From Streptomyces sp. NBC_01283 (GTDB lineage Bacteria > Actinomycetota > Actinomycetes > Streptomycetales > Streptomycetaceae), in NCBI RefSeq assembly GCF_041435335.1, contig NZ_CP108430.1:8094001-8158000 (forward strand): a stretch of 64,000 nt of DNA, read 5' to 3'. The notes under the pieces were generated by a model. It was given only the letters and a program-made list of their open reading frames with translations, was not told where the DNA came from and searched no databases. Below are positions 9,895-19,091 of this stretch, one piece after another. The translations under genes were made by a program, and so were the position numbers. Positions within the stretch are counted from its first letter, which is position 1. Every line of letters begins with the position of its first letter.

Positions 9895-10838
9895 GCGCAG
9901 TCGACACCGCGGTCGCCCCGGCCGCCGTACGGGCCGCCCCGGCGGCGGACGCCGATTCGCTCCGGGCCCGGCTGACCCGCCGCGTGCAGCACGGCGGCTG
10001 GTTCGTCGCCCCGTTCCTCGTCCTCTTCGCGCTGTTCGTGCTGCTCCCGATCGGCCGGGGTCTGTGGCTGAGCTTCACCGACGCCAACATCTCCGGCACG
10101 GACGCACGCTTCGTGGGCCTGGACAACTACCGGGAAGCCCTCGACAGCCCCCTCCTGTGGGACTCCCTGGGCCACAGCGCGTACTTCACCCTGCTCGTGG
10201 TGCCCTGCATCGTCGTCCTCGCGTTCCTCCTCGCGATGCTCGCCCACCACATCGAGCGCGCCAAGTGGCTGTGGCGGCTGTGCTTCTTCGCCCCCTTCCT
10301 GCTGCCGTCGACGGTCGCCGGAAACCTGTGGCAGTGGCTGTTCAACCCGGGCACCGGAATGATCGACCACGTCTTCGGCCTCGACACGCCCTGGCTGACC
10401 CAGAAGTCCACCGCCATGCTCGCCGTCGTCATCACCACCCTGTGGTGGACGGTCGGCTTCAGCTTCCTGCTCTTCCTCGCGGCCCTGCAGAACATCCCGC
10501 GCCATCTGTACGAGGCCGCCGAGCTCGACGGCGCGGGCGCCTGGCAGCGGATGGTGCACATCACGCTGCCGATGCTGCGCAACATCACCGGCCTGGTGAT
10601 CACCCTGCAGATACTCGCCTCGCTCCAGGTCTTCGACCAGGCCGTGGTGATGCAGGACTTCGGCCCAGGACCCGAGGAAAGCACCCGGACCTTCGTCCAG
10701 TACACCCTCGAAGAGGGCTTCACCGCCTACCGCGTGGGCTACGCCTCGGCGGTCTCCATCATCTTCTTCATCCTCATCGCGGCCGTCGCCCTCGGCCGCA
10801 TGTGGCTCCTGGGCAAGCGTGAGGAGGGCGTGCGATGA
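9891..10838 (+). CDS. ABC sugar permease, first subunit
   Basis: A 315-residue CUT1 permease with about six membrane helices after a 35-residue cytoplasmic tail. The EAA loop reads EAAELDGAGAW and would contact the ATPase. It begins at the ATG overlapping the stop of the binding protein, showing translational coupling. It pairs with the next permease; no ATPase gene is nearby. Confidence 0.9.
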   Translation: MSAVDTAVAPAAVRAAPAADADSLRARLTRRVQHGGWFVAPFLVLFALFVLLPIGRGLWLSFTDANISGTDARFVGLDNYREALDSPLLWDSLGHSAYFTLLVVPCIVVLAFLLAMLAHHIERAKWLWRLCFFAPFLLPSTVAGNLWQWLFNPGTGMIDHVFGLDTPWLTQKSTAMLAVVITTLWWTVGFSFLLFLAALQNIPRHLYEAAELDGAGAWQRMVHITLPMLRNITGLVITLQILASLQVFDQAVVMQDFGPGPEESTRTFVQYTLEEGFTAYRVGYASAVSIIFFILIAAVALGRMWLLGKREEGVR

Positions 10839-11728
10839 GCGCCACCGCCCTGAACGAAGCTGCCGTACGCAAGCAGAACGTACGCAAGCAGAACGTACGC
10901 AAGAGAAAGTGGACCGCGGGCCAGATCGTTCTCACCGCGCTCGGCGTCCTCGTCTCCGCGCTGTGGATGACGCCGCTTCTGTGGGCCCTCTTCACCTCCC
11001 TGAAGTCGGAGACCGAGGCCGTCGAGGTGCCCACCCACTGGGTGCCCGAGGAGTGGACGGGCCAGGCGTGGAAGGCGCTCTTCGAGAGCGGCAACATCAC
11101 CAACTGGTTCGTGAACTCGCTCGTCGTCTCGGTCTGTGTCACCTTCGTCGTGGTGTTCGTCAGCGCGCTCGCCGGGTACGGCTTCGCGCGCACCGAGTTC
11201 CGGGGCAAGAACCTGCTGCTCGGCCTGGTCATGGCGGGCCTGATGGTGTCGCCCGCCGTGCTCGGCGTGCCGCTCTTCACGACCGTCCAGTCCATGGGGA
11301 TGGTCGACACCTACTGGGGCATGATCCTGCCGCAGTGCGCGCCCGCCGCGATGGTCTACATCCTCTACAAGTTCTTCCAGGCGATCCCGCACGAGCTGGA
11401 GGAGGCCGCGTACATCGACGGCGCCGGACGCTGGCGGGTCTTCTTCACGATCGTCCTGCCGCTGTCCAGGCCCTCGCTCTCGGCCGTCGGGATCTTCACG
11501 TTCATCGCGTCCTGGAACAACTTCCTGTGGCCGTACATGGTGACCAACAACCCCGACCTGATGACGATGCCGAACGGGATCGCGACCGTCATGAACTCCT
11601 ACGGCATCCAGTGGGCGCAGCTCATGGCGGGCGGCCTCATGGCCGGCCTGCCGCTGATCGTCGTCTTCGTCTTCTTCCAGCGCCAGATCGTCAGCGGCGT
11701 CGCCCACACGGGACTGGCCGGCCAGTAG
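10835..11728 (+). CDS. ABC sugar permease, second subunit
   Basis: A 297-residue CUT1 permease with six predicted helices and the EAA loop EAAYIDGAGRW. It overlaps the first permease by four bases. The cytoplasmic N-terminus contains VRKQNVRKQNVRKRK, encoded by an almost exact 15-base tandem repeat (10864-10908) that may vary in copy number between strains. Confidence 0.9.
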   Translation: MSATALNEAAVRKQNVRKQNVRKRKWTAGQIVLTALGVLVSALWMTPLLWALFTSLKSETEAVEVPTHWVPEEWTGQAWKALFESGNITNWFVNSLVVSVCVTFVVVFVSALAGYGFARTEFRGKNLLLGLVMAGLMVSPAVLGVPLFTTVQSMGMVDTYWGMILPQCAPAAMVYILYKFFQAIPHELEEAAYIDGAGRWRVFFTIVLPLSRPSLSAVGIFTFIASWNNFLWPYMVTNNPDLMTMPNGIATVMNSYGIQWAQLMAGGLMAGLPLIVVFVFFQRQIVSGVAHTGLAGQ

Positions 11729-11781
11729 GCCGCCGAACGCCCCTGACTCCCCTGCCCAGCAGCCCAGTCGAAAGGTTCCGC

Positions 11782-13299
11782 ATGGCCCCCCGCACCGCCC
11801 GCTTCACCCTCGACCCCGCCTTCGCCGTAGGTGACGTCGACCCCCGGCTCTTCGGCTCCTTCGTCGAACACCTCGGCCGCTGCGTCTACACCGGCATCCA
11901 CGAACCGGGCCACCCCTCGGCCGACGAGGACGGGCTGCGCACCGATGTGCTCGACCTGATCCGCGAGCTCGGCGTGACCGCCGTGCGCTACCCCGGCGGG
12001 AACTTCGTCTCGGGGTACAAGTGGGAGGACTCCGTCGGCCCCGCCGACGAACGGCCGCGCCGCCTCGACCTGGCCTGGCACTCCACCGAGACCAACCGCT
12101 TCGGGCTCTCCGAGTACATCGCCTTCCTGCGGAAGATCGGCCCGCGGGCCGAACCGATGATGGCGGTCAACCTCGGCACGCGAGGTGTCGAAGAAGCCCT
12201 CGAACTCCAGGAGTACGCCAACCACCCCGCCGGCACCGCCCTGTCCGACCTGCGTGCCGCGCACGGCGACAAGAACCCCTTCGGCATACGCATGTGGTGC
12301 CTGGGCAACGAGATGGACGGGCCGTGGCAGACCGGCCACAAGACCGCCGAGGAGTACGGACGCCTGGCCGCCGAGACCGCGCGCGCCATGCGCCAGGCAG
12401 ACCCGGACGTCGAGCTGGTCGCGTGCGGCAGCTCCGGCCAGTCCATGGAGACCTTCGCCGTGTGGGAGGCCACGGTCCTCGCCGAGACGTATGACCTCGT
12501 CGACCACATCTCCCTGCACGCCTACTACGAGGAGACCGACGGCGACCGTGACTCCTTCCTCGCCTCCGCCGTCGACATGGAGTCCTTCATCGAGAACGTC
12601 GTCGCCACCTGCGACCACGTGGGCGCCCGCCTGAAGTCCAAGAAGAAGATCAACCTGTCCTTCGACGAGTGGAACGTCTGGTACCAGTCCCGGCCGCACC
12701 CCGAGGTGGAGGAGAGCCTGCGCGACTGGCCCGAGGCCCCGCGCCTCCTGGAGGACAACTACACCGTCACCGACGCGGTCGTCGTCGGCTCCCTCCTGAT
12801 CGCCCTCCTGCGGCACGCCGACCGGGTGGCCGTCGCCTGCCTGGCCCAGTTGGTCAACGTCATCGCGCCGATCCTGACCGAGCCGGGCGGCCCTGCCTGG
12901 CGGCAGACCACCTTCTTCCCCTTCGCGCAGGCCTCGCGGCACGGCCGCGGCCAGGTCCTCGACGTACGCGTGGACTCACCCGCGCACGGGACGGCGAAGT
13001 TCGGCGAGGTGCCCCTGCTGCACGCGACCGCCGTGCGCGCCGAGGACGGCACCGTCACCGTCTTCGCGGTCAACCGCAGCCAGAGTGAACCGCTACCCAT
13101 CGAAGTCGCCCTGCATGGCCTTGAGTTGACGGACGTCATCGAGCACAGTGCCCTCGCCGACGCGGACCCGGACGCCCGCAACACCCTTGCCGAGCCGGAG
13201 CGCGTCATCCCGCACGGCGTCACCGGTACCGTACTCCAGGACGGTGCGTTGCGCGCCGTCCTGGAGCCGCTGTCATGGAACGTGATCCGGCTGGGCTGA
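11782..13299 (+). CDS. abfA: Intracellular GH51 alpha-L-arabinofuranosidase
   Basis: A 505-residue enzyme without a signal peptide, the usual length for cytosolic GH51. Acid/base E177 lies in CLGNEMDGPW and nucleophile E296 in SFDEWNVWY. It should remove terminal arabinose from imported arabino-oligosaccharides. The ATG at 11782 follows GAAAGG at a normal distance and begins at the expected family N-terminus; the frame stays open far upstream only because of GC-rich overlap with the permease. It sits 53 bases behind the second permease and is probably in the same operon. Its 3' end faces the endo-arabinanase gene with a 13-base gap. Confidence 0.95.
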   Translation: MAPRTARFTLDPAFAVGDVDPRLFGSFVEHLGRCVYTGIHEPGHPSADEDGLRTDVLDLIRELGVTAVRYPGGNFVSGYKWEDSVGPADERPRRLDLAWHSTETNRFGLSEYIAFLRKIGPRAEPMMAVNLGTRGVEEALELQEYANHPAGTALSDLRAAHGDKNPFGIRMWCLGNEMDGPWQTGHKTAEEYGRLAAETARAMRQADPDVELVACGSSGQSMETFAVWEATVLAETYDLVDHISLHAYYEETDGDRDSFLASAVDMESFIENVVATCDHVGARLKSKKKINLSFDEWNVWYQSRPHPEVEESLRDWPEAPRLLEDNYTVTDAVVVGSLLIALLRHADRVAVACLAQLVNVIAPILTEPGGPAWRQTTFFPFAQASRHGRGQVLDVRVDSPAHGTAKFGEVPLLHATAVRAEDGTVTVFAVNRSQSEPLPIEVALHGLELTDVIEHSALADADPDARNTLAEPERVIPHGVTGTVLQDGALRAVLEPLSWNVIRLG

Positions 13300-13312
13300 C
13301 ACACCGGCACGT

Positions 13313-14287
13313 TCAGCGGGCGACGGGCCACCCGGAGCTCCAGTCGAGGAGGTTGACGCCGAGCTTCGGGGTGCCGTTGTCCTGGCCGTCGTAGTAGTGG
13401 TAGACGAGCAGGTCGCCGTCGGTGTCCTTCATGATCGACTGGCCGCCGGGGCCGATGTAGCGGCCGTGGCTCTCCTGGACCGGCGTTCCGCCGTTGTTCG
13501 TCATGCCGACGCCGTTCTTGTCGACGTACGGCCCGGTGACCTTGGAGGAGCGGCCCACCTTGATCTTGTAGGTGGAGCTGGTGCCCGCACAGCACGTGTC
13601 GTACGAGGCGAAGAGGTAGTAGTAGCCGCCCCGTTTGACGATGTAGGGCGCCTCGACGGCCTTGGTGCCGGTGGGGCGCGAGGCGAGCGAGCGCCGGGCC
13701 GTGTCACCCGCGTACTGCTTGCCGGTCGAGGGGTCGACCCGGATCATCTTGATGCCGGTCCACCAGGAGCCGAAGGACAGCCACCACTTGCCGTCGTCGT
13801 CCACGAAGAGGTTCGGGTCGATGGCGTTGTAGTCGCTGGAGGTGGTCGAGGTGTACACGGCGCCGTAGTCGGTCCAGGAGCCGGGCTCGCCCGTGGCGGA
13901 GGCCGCGAGGCCGATGGCCGACTTGTTCGAGCCGAACGACGAGACGGAGTAGTACATCAGGTACTTGCCGCCGTGGTACGAGATGTCGGGCGCCCAGACG
14001 TCCCCGGTGGAGTTGTAGCTGTTCCACCAGCTCGGCCGGGTGGGGAAGGCGGAGCCGCTGCGCCCGAAGGCGATCCGGTCGGTGGAGGTGCGCAGCTGCA
14101 GGCCGTCGCCGGTCGAGTAGAGCAGGTACTTGCCCGCTGAGGTACGGGCCAGGGTCGGGTCATGTACGACGATGTCGCCGGTGACCCGGCCCGGGTTGGG
14201 ATAGGCGGTCGCGCTGCTCGGGACGAGGGCCAGCAGGGCGGCGGCGGGCAGCGCGACGAGGGCTCTGCGCCGGAAGGGGCGGGGCAT
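13313..14287 (-). CDS. Secreted GH43 endo-1,5-alpha-L-arabinanase
   Basis: A 324-residue exported five-bladed beta-propeller enzyme cutting the arabinan backbone. The signal peptide is PRPFRRRALVALPAAALLAL to about residue 29. The three catalytic acids appear as VVHDPTLA (Asp base), NAIDPNLF (Asp) and AVEAPYI (Glu). The ATG at 14287 has GAGGAG upstream; a longer in-frame start adds residues lacking export features. It complements the neighbouring GH51 pair: this enzyme makes the oligomers that the importer takes up. A degenerate CebR-like site lies 22 bases before its start and a longer palindrome at 14403. Confidence 0.92.
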   Translation of the reverse strand: MPRPFRRRALVALPAAALLALVPSSATAYPNPGRVTGDIVVHDPTLARTSAGKYLLYSTGDGLQLRTSTDRIAFGRSGSAFPTRPSWWNSYNSTGDVWAPDISYHGGKYLMYYSVSSFGSNKSAIGLAASATGEPGSWTDYGAVYTSTTSSDYNAIDPNLFVDDDGKWWLSFGSWWTGIKMIRVDPSTGKQYAGDTARRSLASRPTGTKAVEAPYIVKRGGYYYLFASYDTCCAGTSSTYKIKVGRSSKVTGPYVDKNGVGMTNNGGTPVQESHGRYIGPGGQSIMKDTDGDLLVYHYYDGQDNGTPKLGVNLLDWSSGWPVAR

Positions 14288-14308
14288 GGGCGACTCCTCG
14301 GATTGAAC

Positions 14309-14322
14309 CGGAATCGCTCCCA
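14309..14322. promoter_or_regulatory. Degenerate CebR-like box before endo-arabinanase
   Basis: CGGAATCGCTCCCA matches 11 of 14 positions of the CebR operator TGGGAGCGCTCCCA, with the right half perfect. It lies in the GH43 leader. The exact operator for the divergent GH48 gene is 150 bases away, so a weaker second contact is possible. Confidence 0.35.
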
Positions 14323-14402
14323 CTGGTGTCGTGGAAGCTAGCAGGAAGTCGCCGCCGAGAACAGAAAGGTTGGCGAGTTTCCCAGAATCCCTGGATTGCC
14401 GC

Positions 14403-14420
14403 TGTCGAATTCATTCGACA
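14403..14420. promoter_or_regulatory. 18-bp palindrome TGTCGAA-TTCA-TTCGACA
   Basis: Seven-base perfect arms surround a four-base centre in the divergent region between GH43 and GH48. It is about 20 bases upstream of the GH48 -35 box and 116 bases from the GH43 start. It differs from the TTCGA-N4-TCGAA motif because the half-sites are reversed. Likely an operator of an unidentified regulator. Confidence 0.45.
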
Positions 14421-14442
14421 ACTCCCTTTCGTGTGCGGGCTC

Positions 14443-14485
14443 TTGACATCGGGCCCGTCCGCCTGAATTTTGGGAGCGCTCCCAC
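14443..14485 (+). promoter_or_regulatory. GH48-GH74 promoter with exact CebR operator
   Basis: TTGACA (14443-14448), a 17-base spacer and AATTTT (14466-14471) form a promoter. Directly after it, 14472-14485 is TGGGAGCGCTCCCA, identical to the established Streptomyces operator of CebR, the cello-oligosaccharide repressor of the LacI family. The operator covers the start point, so the operon should be released by cellobiose or cellotriose. Confidence 0.8.
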
Positions 14486-14583
14486 TTGTGCACCCACTGG
14501 TACGCAAACTGGTGCTCCAACCCAGTTACCCAGCTCCCCGAGCTGAGCTCGCCCCCCATCGAGCCGTCAGGAGACATCCCCGC

Positions 14584-16626
14584 ATGTCCGCATTCCCCCC
14601 ATCTTCCCGCTCCGGCCCCTCCAGACCTGAAATCAGCCGCCGCAACCTGCTGACCCTCGGTGCCGGGGCAGCGCTCGCCCCCATCATCGTGGCGCTCAAC
14701 CCCGCAGGTCACAGCGCCTATGCCGCGACTGCTGCCACCGAGTACGAGCAGCGCTTCCTCGACCTCTATGCGAAGATCACCGATTCGGCGAACGGCTATT
14801 TCTCGCCGGACGGTATTCCGTACCACTCGGTGGAAACCCTCATTGTCGAAGCCCCCGACCACGGGCACGAGACGACATCCGAGGCATACAGCTATCTGCT
14901 CTGGCTGCAGGCCATGTACGGCAAGGTCAGCGGCGACTGGACACGTTTCAACGCGGCCTGGGAAACCATGGAGAAATTCATGATCCCGACCCATGCCGAC
15001 CAGCCGACGAACAGTTTCTACAATGCGGCGAAACCAGCCACGTACGCCCCCGAACACGATCTGCCGTCCCAGTACCCCGCCCGCCTCGACCCCGCGGTCC
15101 AGGCCGGCGCCGACCCGATCGCCGCCGAGCTGAAGAGCGCGTACGGCAGCGACGACATCTACGGCATGCATTGGCTCCAGGACGTCGACGACGTCTACGG
15201 CTACGGCAGTGGCGCCGCGGGCCCCGTCCACATCAACACCTTCCAGCGCGGCCCCCAGGAGTCGGTCTGGGAGACCGTCCCGCACCCCACCCGCGACGAG
15301 TTCACCCACGGCGGCAAGAACGGCTACCTCGACCTGTTCACCGGCGACTCCACCTACGCCAAGCAGTGGAAGTACACCAACGCCCCCGACGCCGACGCCC
15401 GCGCGGTGCAGGCCGCCTACTGGGCGCACGTCTGGGCCTCGGCCCAGGGCAAGCAGTCCGAGGTCGCGGCGACGGTCGCCAAGGCGGCCAAGATGGGCGA
15501 CTACCTGCGCTACGCCCTGTTCGACAAGTACTTCAAGACCATCGGCGACTGCACCGACCCGTCCGGCTGCGCGCCCGGCAGCGGCAAGAACAGCGCGCAC
15601 TACCTGCTCTCCTGGTACTACGCCTGGGGCGGAGCCACCGACGCCTCGGCCGGCTGGGCCTGGCGCATCGGATCGAGCCACAGCCACGGCGGCTACCAGA
15701 ACCCCCTGGCCGCCTTCGCCCTCAGCGCCTACGCACCGCTCGCCCCCAAATCGGCGTCGGGCAAGGCCGACTGGGCCAAGAGCCTGACCCGGCAGATCGA
15801 GTTCTACCGCTGGCTGCAGTCCGCCGAGGGCGCCATCGCGGGCGGCGCCACCAACAGCTGGCAGGGCCGCTACGCCGAGCCCCCGGCCGGCACCCCCACC
15901 TTCTACGGCATGGCCTACGACGAGAAGCCCGTCTACCACGACCCGCCGTCCAACCAGTGGTTCGGCTTCCAGGCCTGGTCGATGGAGCGCGTCGCCGAGT
16001 ACCTCCACGAGACCGACGACCCCGCCGCGAAGACCGTCATCGACAAGTGGGTCACGTGGGCCCTCTCCGAGACGAAGATCGCCGCAGACGGCACGTACGC
16101 CATCCCCTCGACCCTCAAGTGGTCCGGCCGGCCCGACCCCTGGAACCCCGCAAGCCCGGCCGCCAACACGGGACTTCACGTCTCCGTCGTCGACCGCACC
16201 AACGACGTGGGCGTGGCCGCCGCCTACGCCAAGACCCTCATCTACTACGCGGCGGCCACCGGGCACACCGAAGCCGCCAGGACGGCCAAGGCACTCCTCG
16301 ACGGCATGTGGCAGCACCACCAGGACCCCCTCGGCATCGCCGTGCCCGAGACTCGCGCCGACTACGACCGGTTCGACGACGCGGTGTACGTCCCGGACGG
16401 CTGGACCGGCACCATGCCGAACGGCGACCCCGTCAACTCCGGCTCCGACTTCACCTCCATCCGCTCCTTCTACCGCGACGACCCCGACTGGCCGAAGGTC
16501 CAGGCCTACCTCGCCGGGGGAGCGGCACCCCGGTTCACGTACCACCGCTTCTGGGCGCAGGCCGACATCGCGCTCGCCATGGGCGCGTACGCGGAGCTCC
16601 TCGAACCGGGGCTGGGGTCGCGGTGA
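14584..16626 (+). CDS. Secreted GH48 reducing-end cellobiohydrolase
   Basis: A 680-residue exported exocellulase. The Tat-type signal [14 protein letters not shown] ends near residue 48; the GH48 (alpha/alpha)6 barrel starts at [15 protein letters not shown]. The proton donor corresponds to E100 in [15 protein letters not shown], matching E55 of Clostridium CelF. The length is only that of the catalytic domain; no CBM2 or linker is present, unlike many actinobacterial GH48 enzymes. The start at 14584 follows CAGGAGA. It overlaps GH74 by GTGA, so both are made together and probably attack cellulose-xyloglucan networks. Regulation by CebR is supported by the exact operator upstream. Confidence 0.93.
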   Translation: MSAFPPSSRSGPSRPEISRRNLLTLGAGAALAPIIVALNPAGHSAYAATAATEYEQRFLDLYAKITDSANGYFSPDGIPYHSVETLIVEAPDHGHETTSEAYSYLLWLQAMYGKVSGDWTRFNAAWETMEKFMIPTHADQPTNSFYNAAKPATYAPEHDLPSQYPARLDPAVQAGADPIAAELKSAYGSDDIYGMHWLQDVDDVYGYGSGAAGPVHINTFQRGPQESVWETVPHPTRDEFTHGGKNGYLDLFTGDSTYAKQWKYTNAPDADARAVQAAYWAHVWASAQGKQSEVAATVAKAAKMGDYLRYALFDKYFKTIGDCTDPSGCAPGSGKNSAHYLLSWYYAWGGATDASAGWAWRIGSSHSHGGYQNPLAAFALSAYAPLAPKSASGKADWAKSLTRQIEFYRWLQSAEGAIAGGATNSWQGRYAEPPAGTPTFYGMAYDEKPVYHDPPSNQWFGFQAWSMERVAEYLHETDDPAAKTVIDKWVTWALSETKIAADGTYAIPSTLKWSGRPDPWNPASPAANTGLHVSVVDRTNDVGVAAAYAKTLIYYAAATGHTEAARTAKALLDGMWQHHQDPLGIAVPETRADYDRFDDAVYVPDGWTGTMPNGDPVNSGSDFTSIRSFYRDDPDWPKVQAYLAGGAAPRFTYHRFWAQADIALAMGAYAELLEPGLGSR

Positions 16627-18938
16627 CCGCCCGCAGGAGTCGCGCCGGCAAACTGCTCGGCGCCCTCGGCCTGATCCCGGGGCTGCTGCTCGTGGCCGCC
16701 CCCTCGTCCGGGGCGGATGACGCCAAGGAGAAGGCGACAGCGGCGTACACCTGGAAGAACGTCCGCATCGACGGCGGCGGTTTCGTCCCCGGCATCGTCT
16801 TCAACCGGACCGAGAAGAACCTCGCCTACGCGCGCACCGACATCGGCGGCGCCTACCGCTGGCAGGAGTCGTCCCAGTCCTGGAAGCCGCTGCTCGACTC
16901 GGTGGGCTGGGACGACTGGGGCCACACCGGGGTCGTCAGCATCGCGTCCGACACCGTCGCACCGGACAAGGTGTACGCCGCCGTAGGGACGTACACCAAC
17001 GACTGGGACCCCGGGAAGGGCGCCGTCATGCGCTCGGCCGACCGGGGCAGGACCTGGAAGAAGGCCGACCTGCCCTTCAAGCTCGGCGGCAACATGCCCG
17101 GCCGCGGCATGGGCGAACGCCTCGCCGTCGACCCGCACGACAACCGTGTGCTGTACCTCGGGGCGCCCAGCGGCAACGGCCTGTGGCGCTCCACCGACTC
17201 CGGCGTCACCTGGTCGAAGGTGACCGCGTTCCCCAACCCCGGCAACTACCGGCAGGATCCGGGGGATTCGACCGGCTACGCCTCCGACAACCAGGGCATC
17301 GCCTGGGTCACCTTCGACGAGTCCACGGGGGCTTCCGGCTCACGCACCAGGACCCTTTACGTGGGCGTCGCCGACCAGGACAACGCTGTCTACCGCTCGA
17401 CGGACGCGGGCGCCACCTGGTCCCGGCTCGGGGGCCAGCCCACCGGGCTCCTCGCCCACAAGGGCGTGCTCGACGCGGAGAACGGCTACCTCTACCTCGC
17501 CTACAGCGACAAGGGCGGCCCCTACGACGGCGGCAAGGGGCAGGTGTGGCGGTACGCGACCCGCACCGGTGAGTGGAAGAACATCAGTCCCGCCACCGAC
17601 GCCGACACGTACTACGGCTTCAGCGGACTGAGCGTCGACCGGCAGCATCCGGGCACCGTCATGGTCACCGGGTACAGCTCCTGGTTCCCCGACACACAGA
17701 TCTTCCGCTCCACCGACAGCGGCGCGAACTGGACCGGCGCCTGGAGCTACGGCGCCTATCCCGAGCGCACCAACCGCTACACCATGGACGTCTCGTCCGC
17801 GCCCTGGCTGTCGTGGGGCGCGAACCCGTCGCCGCCCGAACAGGCCCCGAAGCTGGGCTGGATGACGGAGGCCCTGGAGATCGACCCCTTCGACTCCGAC
17901 CGGATGATGTACGGCACCGGGGCCACCGTCTACGGCACCAGGAACCTCCGGCAGTGGGACGGCGGCGGCAAGTTCACCATCACCCCGATGGTGAAGGGCC
18001 TGGAGGAGACGGCCGTCAACGACCTCGCCGCACCGGCCTCCGGGGCGCCGCTGCTCAGCGCGCTCGGCGACATCGATGGCTTCCGGCACACGGACGTCAC
18101 CAAGGTGCCGCCCCTGATGTACACCGGGCCCAACTTCACCACCACGACCAGCCTCGACCACGCCGAGTCGGATCCGGACACGGTGGTGCGGGTCGGTCAG
18201 CTCGACAGCGGGCCGCGCATCGCGTTCTCCGCGGACAACGGCGCCAACTGGGCTGCGGGCAAGGAGCCTTCGGGGGTCTCGGGCGGCGGCACCGTCGCCG
18301 CGTCCGCCGACGGCAGCCGCTTCGTGTGGAGCCCGGACGGCACGGGCGTGCACACCAGCGGTGACCGGGGCACGTCGTGGACGGCGTCCATCGGTATCCC
18401 GCCGGGCGCGATCGTCGAGTCCGACCGTGCCGACCCCAAGACGTTCTACGGCTTCAAGTCCGGGACGTTCTACGTCAGCACGGACGGCGGGGCGACCTTC
18501 ACCGCGAAGGCATCAAGTGGTCTCCCGGCGGAGGGTGCGGTGCGCTTCAAGGCCGTCCCGGGGGAGGCGGGCGACATCTGGCTCGCGGGCGGCAAGGCGG
18601 GCGGGACGTACGGCCTGTGGCACTCGACCGACTCCGGCGCGAGCTTCACCCGCGTCCAGGGCGTCGAGGAGGCCGACTCGATCGGCTTCGGCAAGGCCGC
18701 GCCGGGCTCAGGGCACCAGACGCTCTTCACCAGCGCGAAGGTCGGCGGGGTGCGCGGCATCTTCCGCTCCACCGACGCCGGCGAGCACTGGGTGCGCGTC
18801 AACGACGACACCCACCAGTGGGGCTGGACCGGCGCGGCCATCACCGGCGACCCCCGGATCTACGGGCGGGTGTACGTGTCCACGAACGGCCGTGGCATCG
18901 TTTACGGGGACACGGCCAAGACCGCCGGGCGGGGATAG
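16623..18938 (+). CDS. Secreted GH74 xyloglucanase
   Basis: A 771-residue exported enzyme that cuts the beta-1,4-glucan backbone of xyloglucan. A signal peptide ends near SSGADDA (about residue 33). Two seven-bladed propellers are indicated by repeated SxDxGxTW-like turns ([27 protein letters not shown]). Catalytic Asp candidates are in [12 protein letters not shown] and [14 protein letters not shown], the GH74 positions. The GTG at 16623 is preferred because it overlaps the GH48 stop and opens on a signal peptide; the frame continues upstream only inside GH48. No CBM is attached. The LacI gene follows after 153 bases, tying it to the xyloglucan genes near 46-58 kb. Confidence 0.94.
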   Translation: MTARRSRAGKLLGALGLIPGLLLVAAPSSGADDAKEKATAAYTWKNVRIDGGGFVPGIVFNRTEKNLAYARTDIGGAYRWQESSQSWKPLLDSVGWDDWGHTGVVSIASDTVAPDKVYAAVGTYTNDWDPGKGAVMRSADRGRTWKKADLPFKLGGNMPGRGMGERLAVDPHDNRVLYLGAPSGNGLWRSTDSGVTWSKVTAFPNPGNYRQDPGDSTGYASDNQGIAWVTFDESTGASGSRTRTLYVGVADQDNAVYRSTDAGATWSRLGGQPTGLLAHKGVLDAENGYLYLAYSDKGGPYDGGKGQVWRYATRTGEWKNISPATDADTYYGFSGLSVDRQHPGTVMVTGYSSWFPDTQIFRSTDSGANWTGAWSYGAYPERTNRYTMDVSSAPWLSWGANPSPPEQAPKLGWMTEALEIDPFDSDRMMYGTGATVYGTRNLRQWDGGGKFTITPMVKGLEETAVNDLAAPASGAPLLSALGDIDGFRHTDVTKVPPLMYTGPNFTTTTSLDHAESDPDTVVRVGQLDSGPRIAFSADNGANWAAGKEPSGVSGGGTVAASADGSRFVWSPDGTGVHTSGDRGTSWTASIGIPPGAIVESDRADPKTFYGFKSGTFYVSTDGGATFTAKASSGLPAEGAVRFKAVPGEAGDIWLAGGKAGGTYGLWHSTDSGASFTRVQGVEEADSIGFGKAAPGSGHQTLFTSAKVGGVRGIFRSTDAGEHWVRVNDDTHQWGWTGAAITGDPRIYGRVYVSTNGRGIVYGDTAKTAGRG

Positions 18939-18970
18939 CGCACCTCAACTCAACTGGACAGCCAGGCCAG

Positions 18971-18984
18971 TCGAAGCGCTTCGA
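18971..18984. promoter_or_regulatory. Operator TCGAAGCGCTTCGA, first copy before lacI-type gene
   Basis: A perfect 14-bp palindrome, extended to 16 by flanking G and C, with the central AAGCGCTT typical of LacI-family sites. It lies between GH74 and the regulator gene. Identical copies are at 39459, 52641 and 52811, with a near copy at 19037. Confidence 0.75.
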
Positions 18985-19036
18985 CACATCTATGGACAGC
19001 GTACGGGTGTCGTTCTAAGGTCAGGACGGCCCCCCG

Positions 19037-19050
19037 TCGAAGCGCTTCGC
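19037..19050. promoter_or_regulatory. Operator TCGAAGCGCTTCGC, second copy before lacI-type gene
   Basis: This is 13 of 14 identical to the perfect palindrome and 66 bases from it. It ends 41 bases before the regulator ATG. Paired sites fit autoregulation by a tetrameric or loop-forming LacI protein. I could not pick out a convincing promoter in this gap. Confidence 0.7.
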
Positions 19051-19091
19051 CGCCGCCTCACGACCTGTCCGAGCCCGTCTAGGAGAGCTGA

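Noticed and set aside
15171..16622. N-terminal extension of GH74
   Set aside because: The open frame covers GH48 in another phase and codes an Arg/Pro-rich string; the GTG at 16623 begins a signal peptide and overlaps the GH48 stop.
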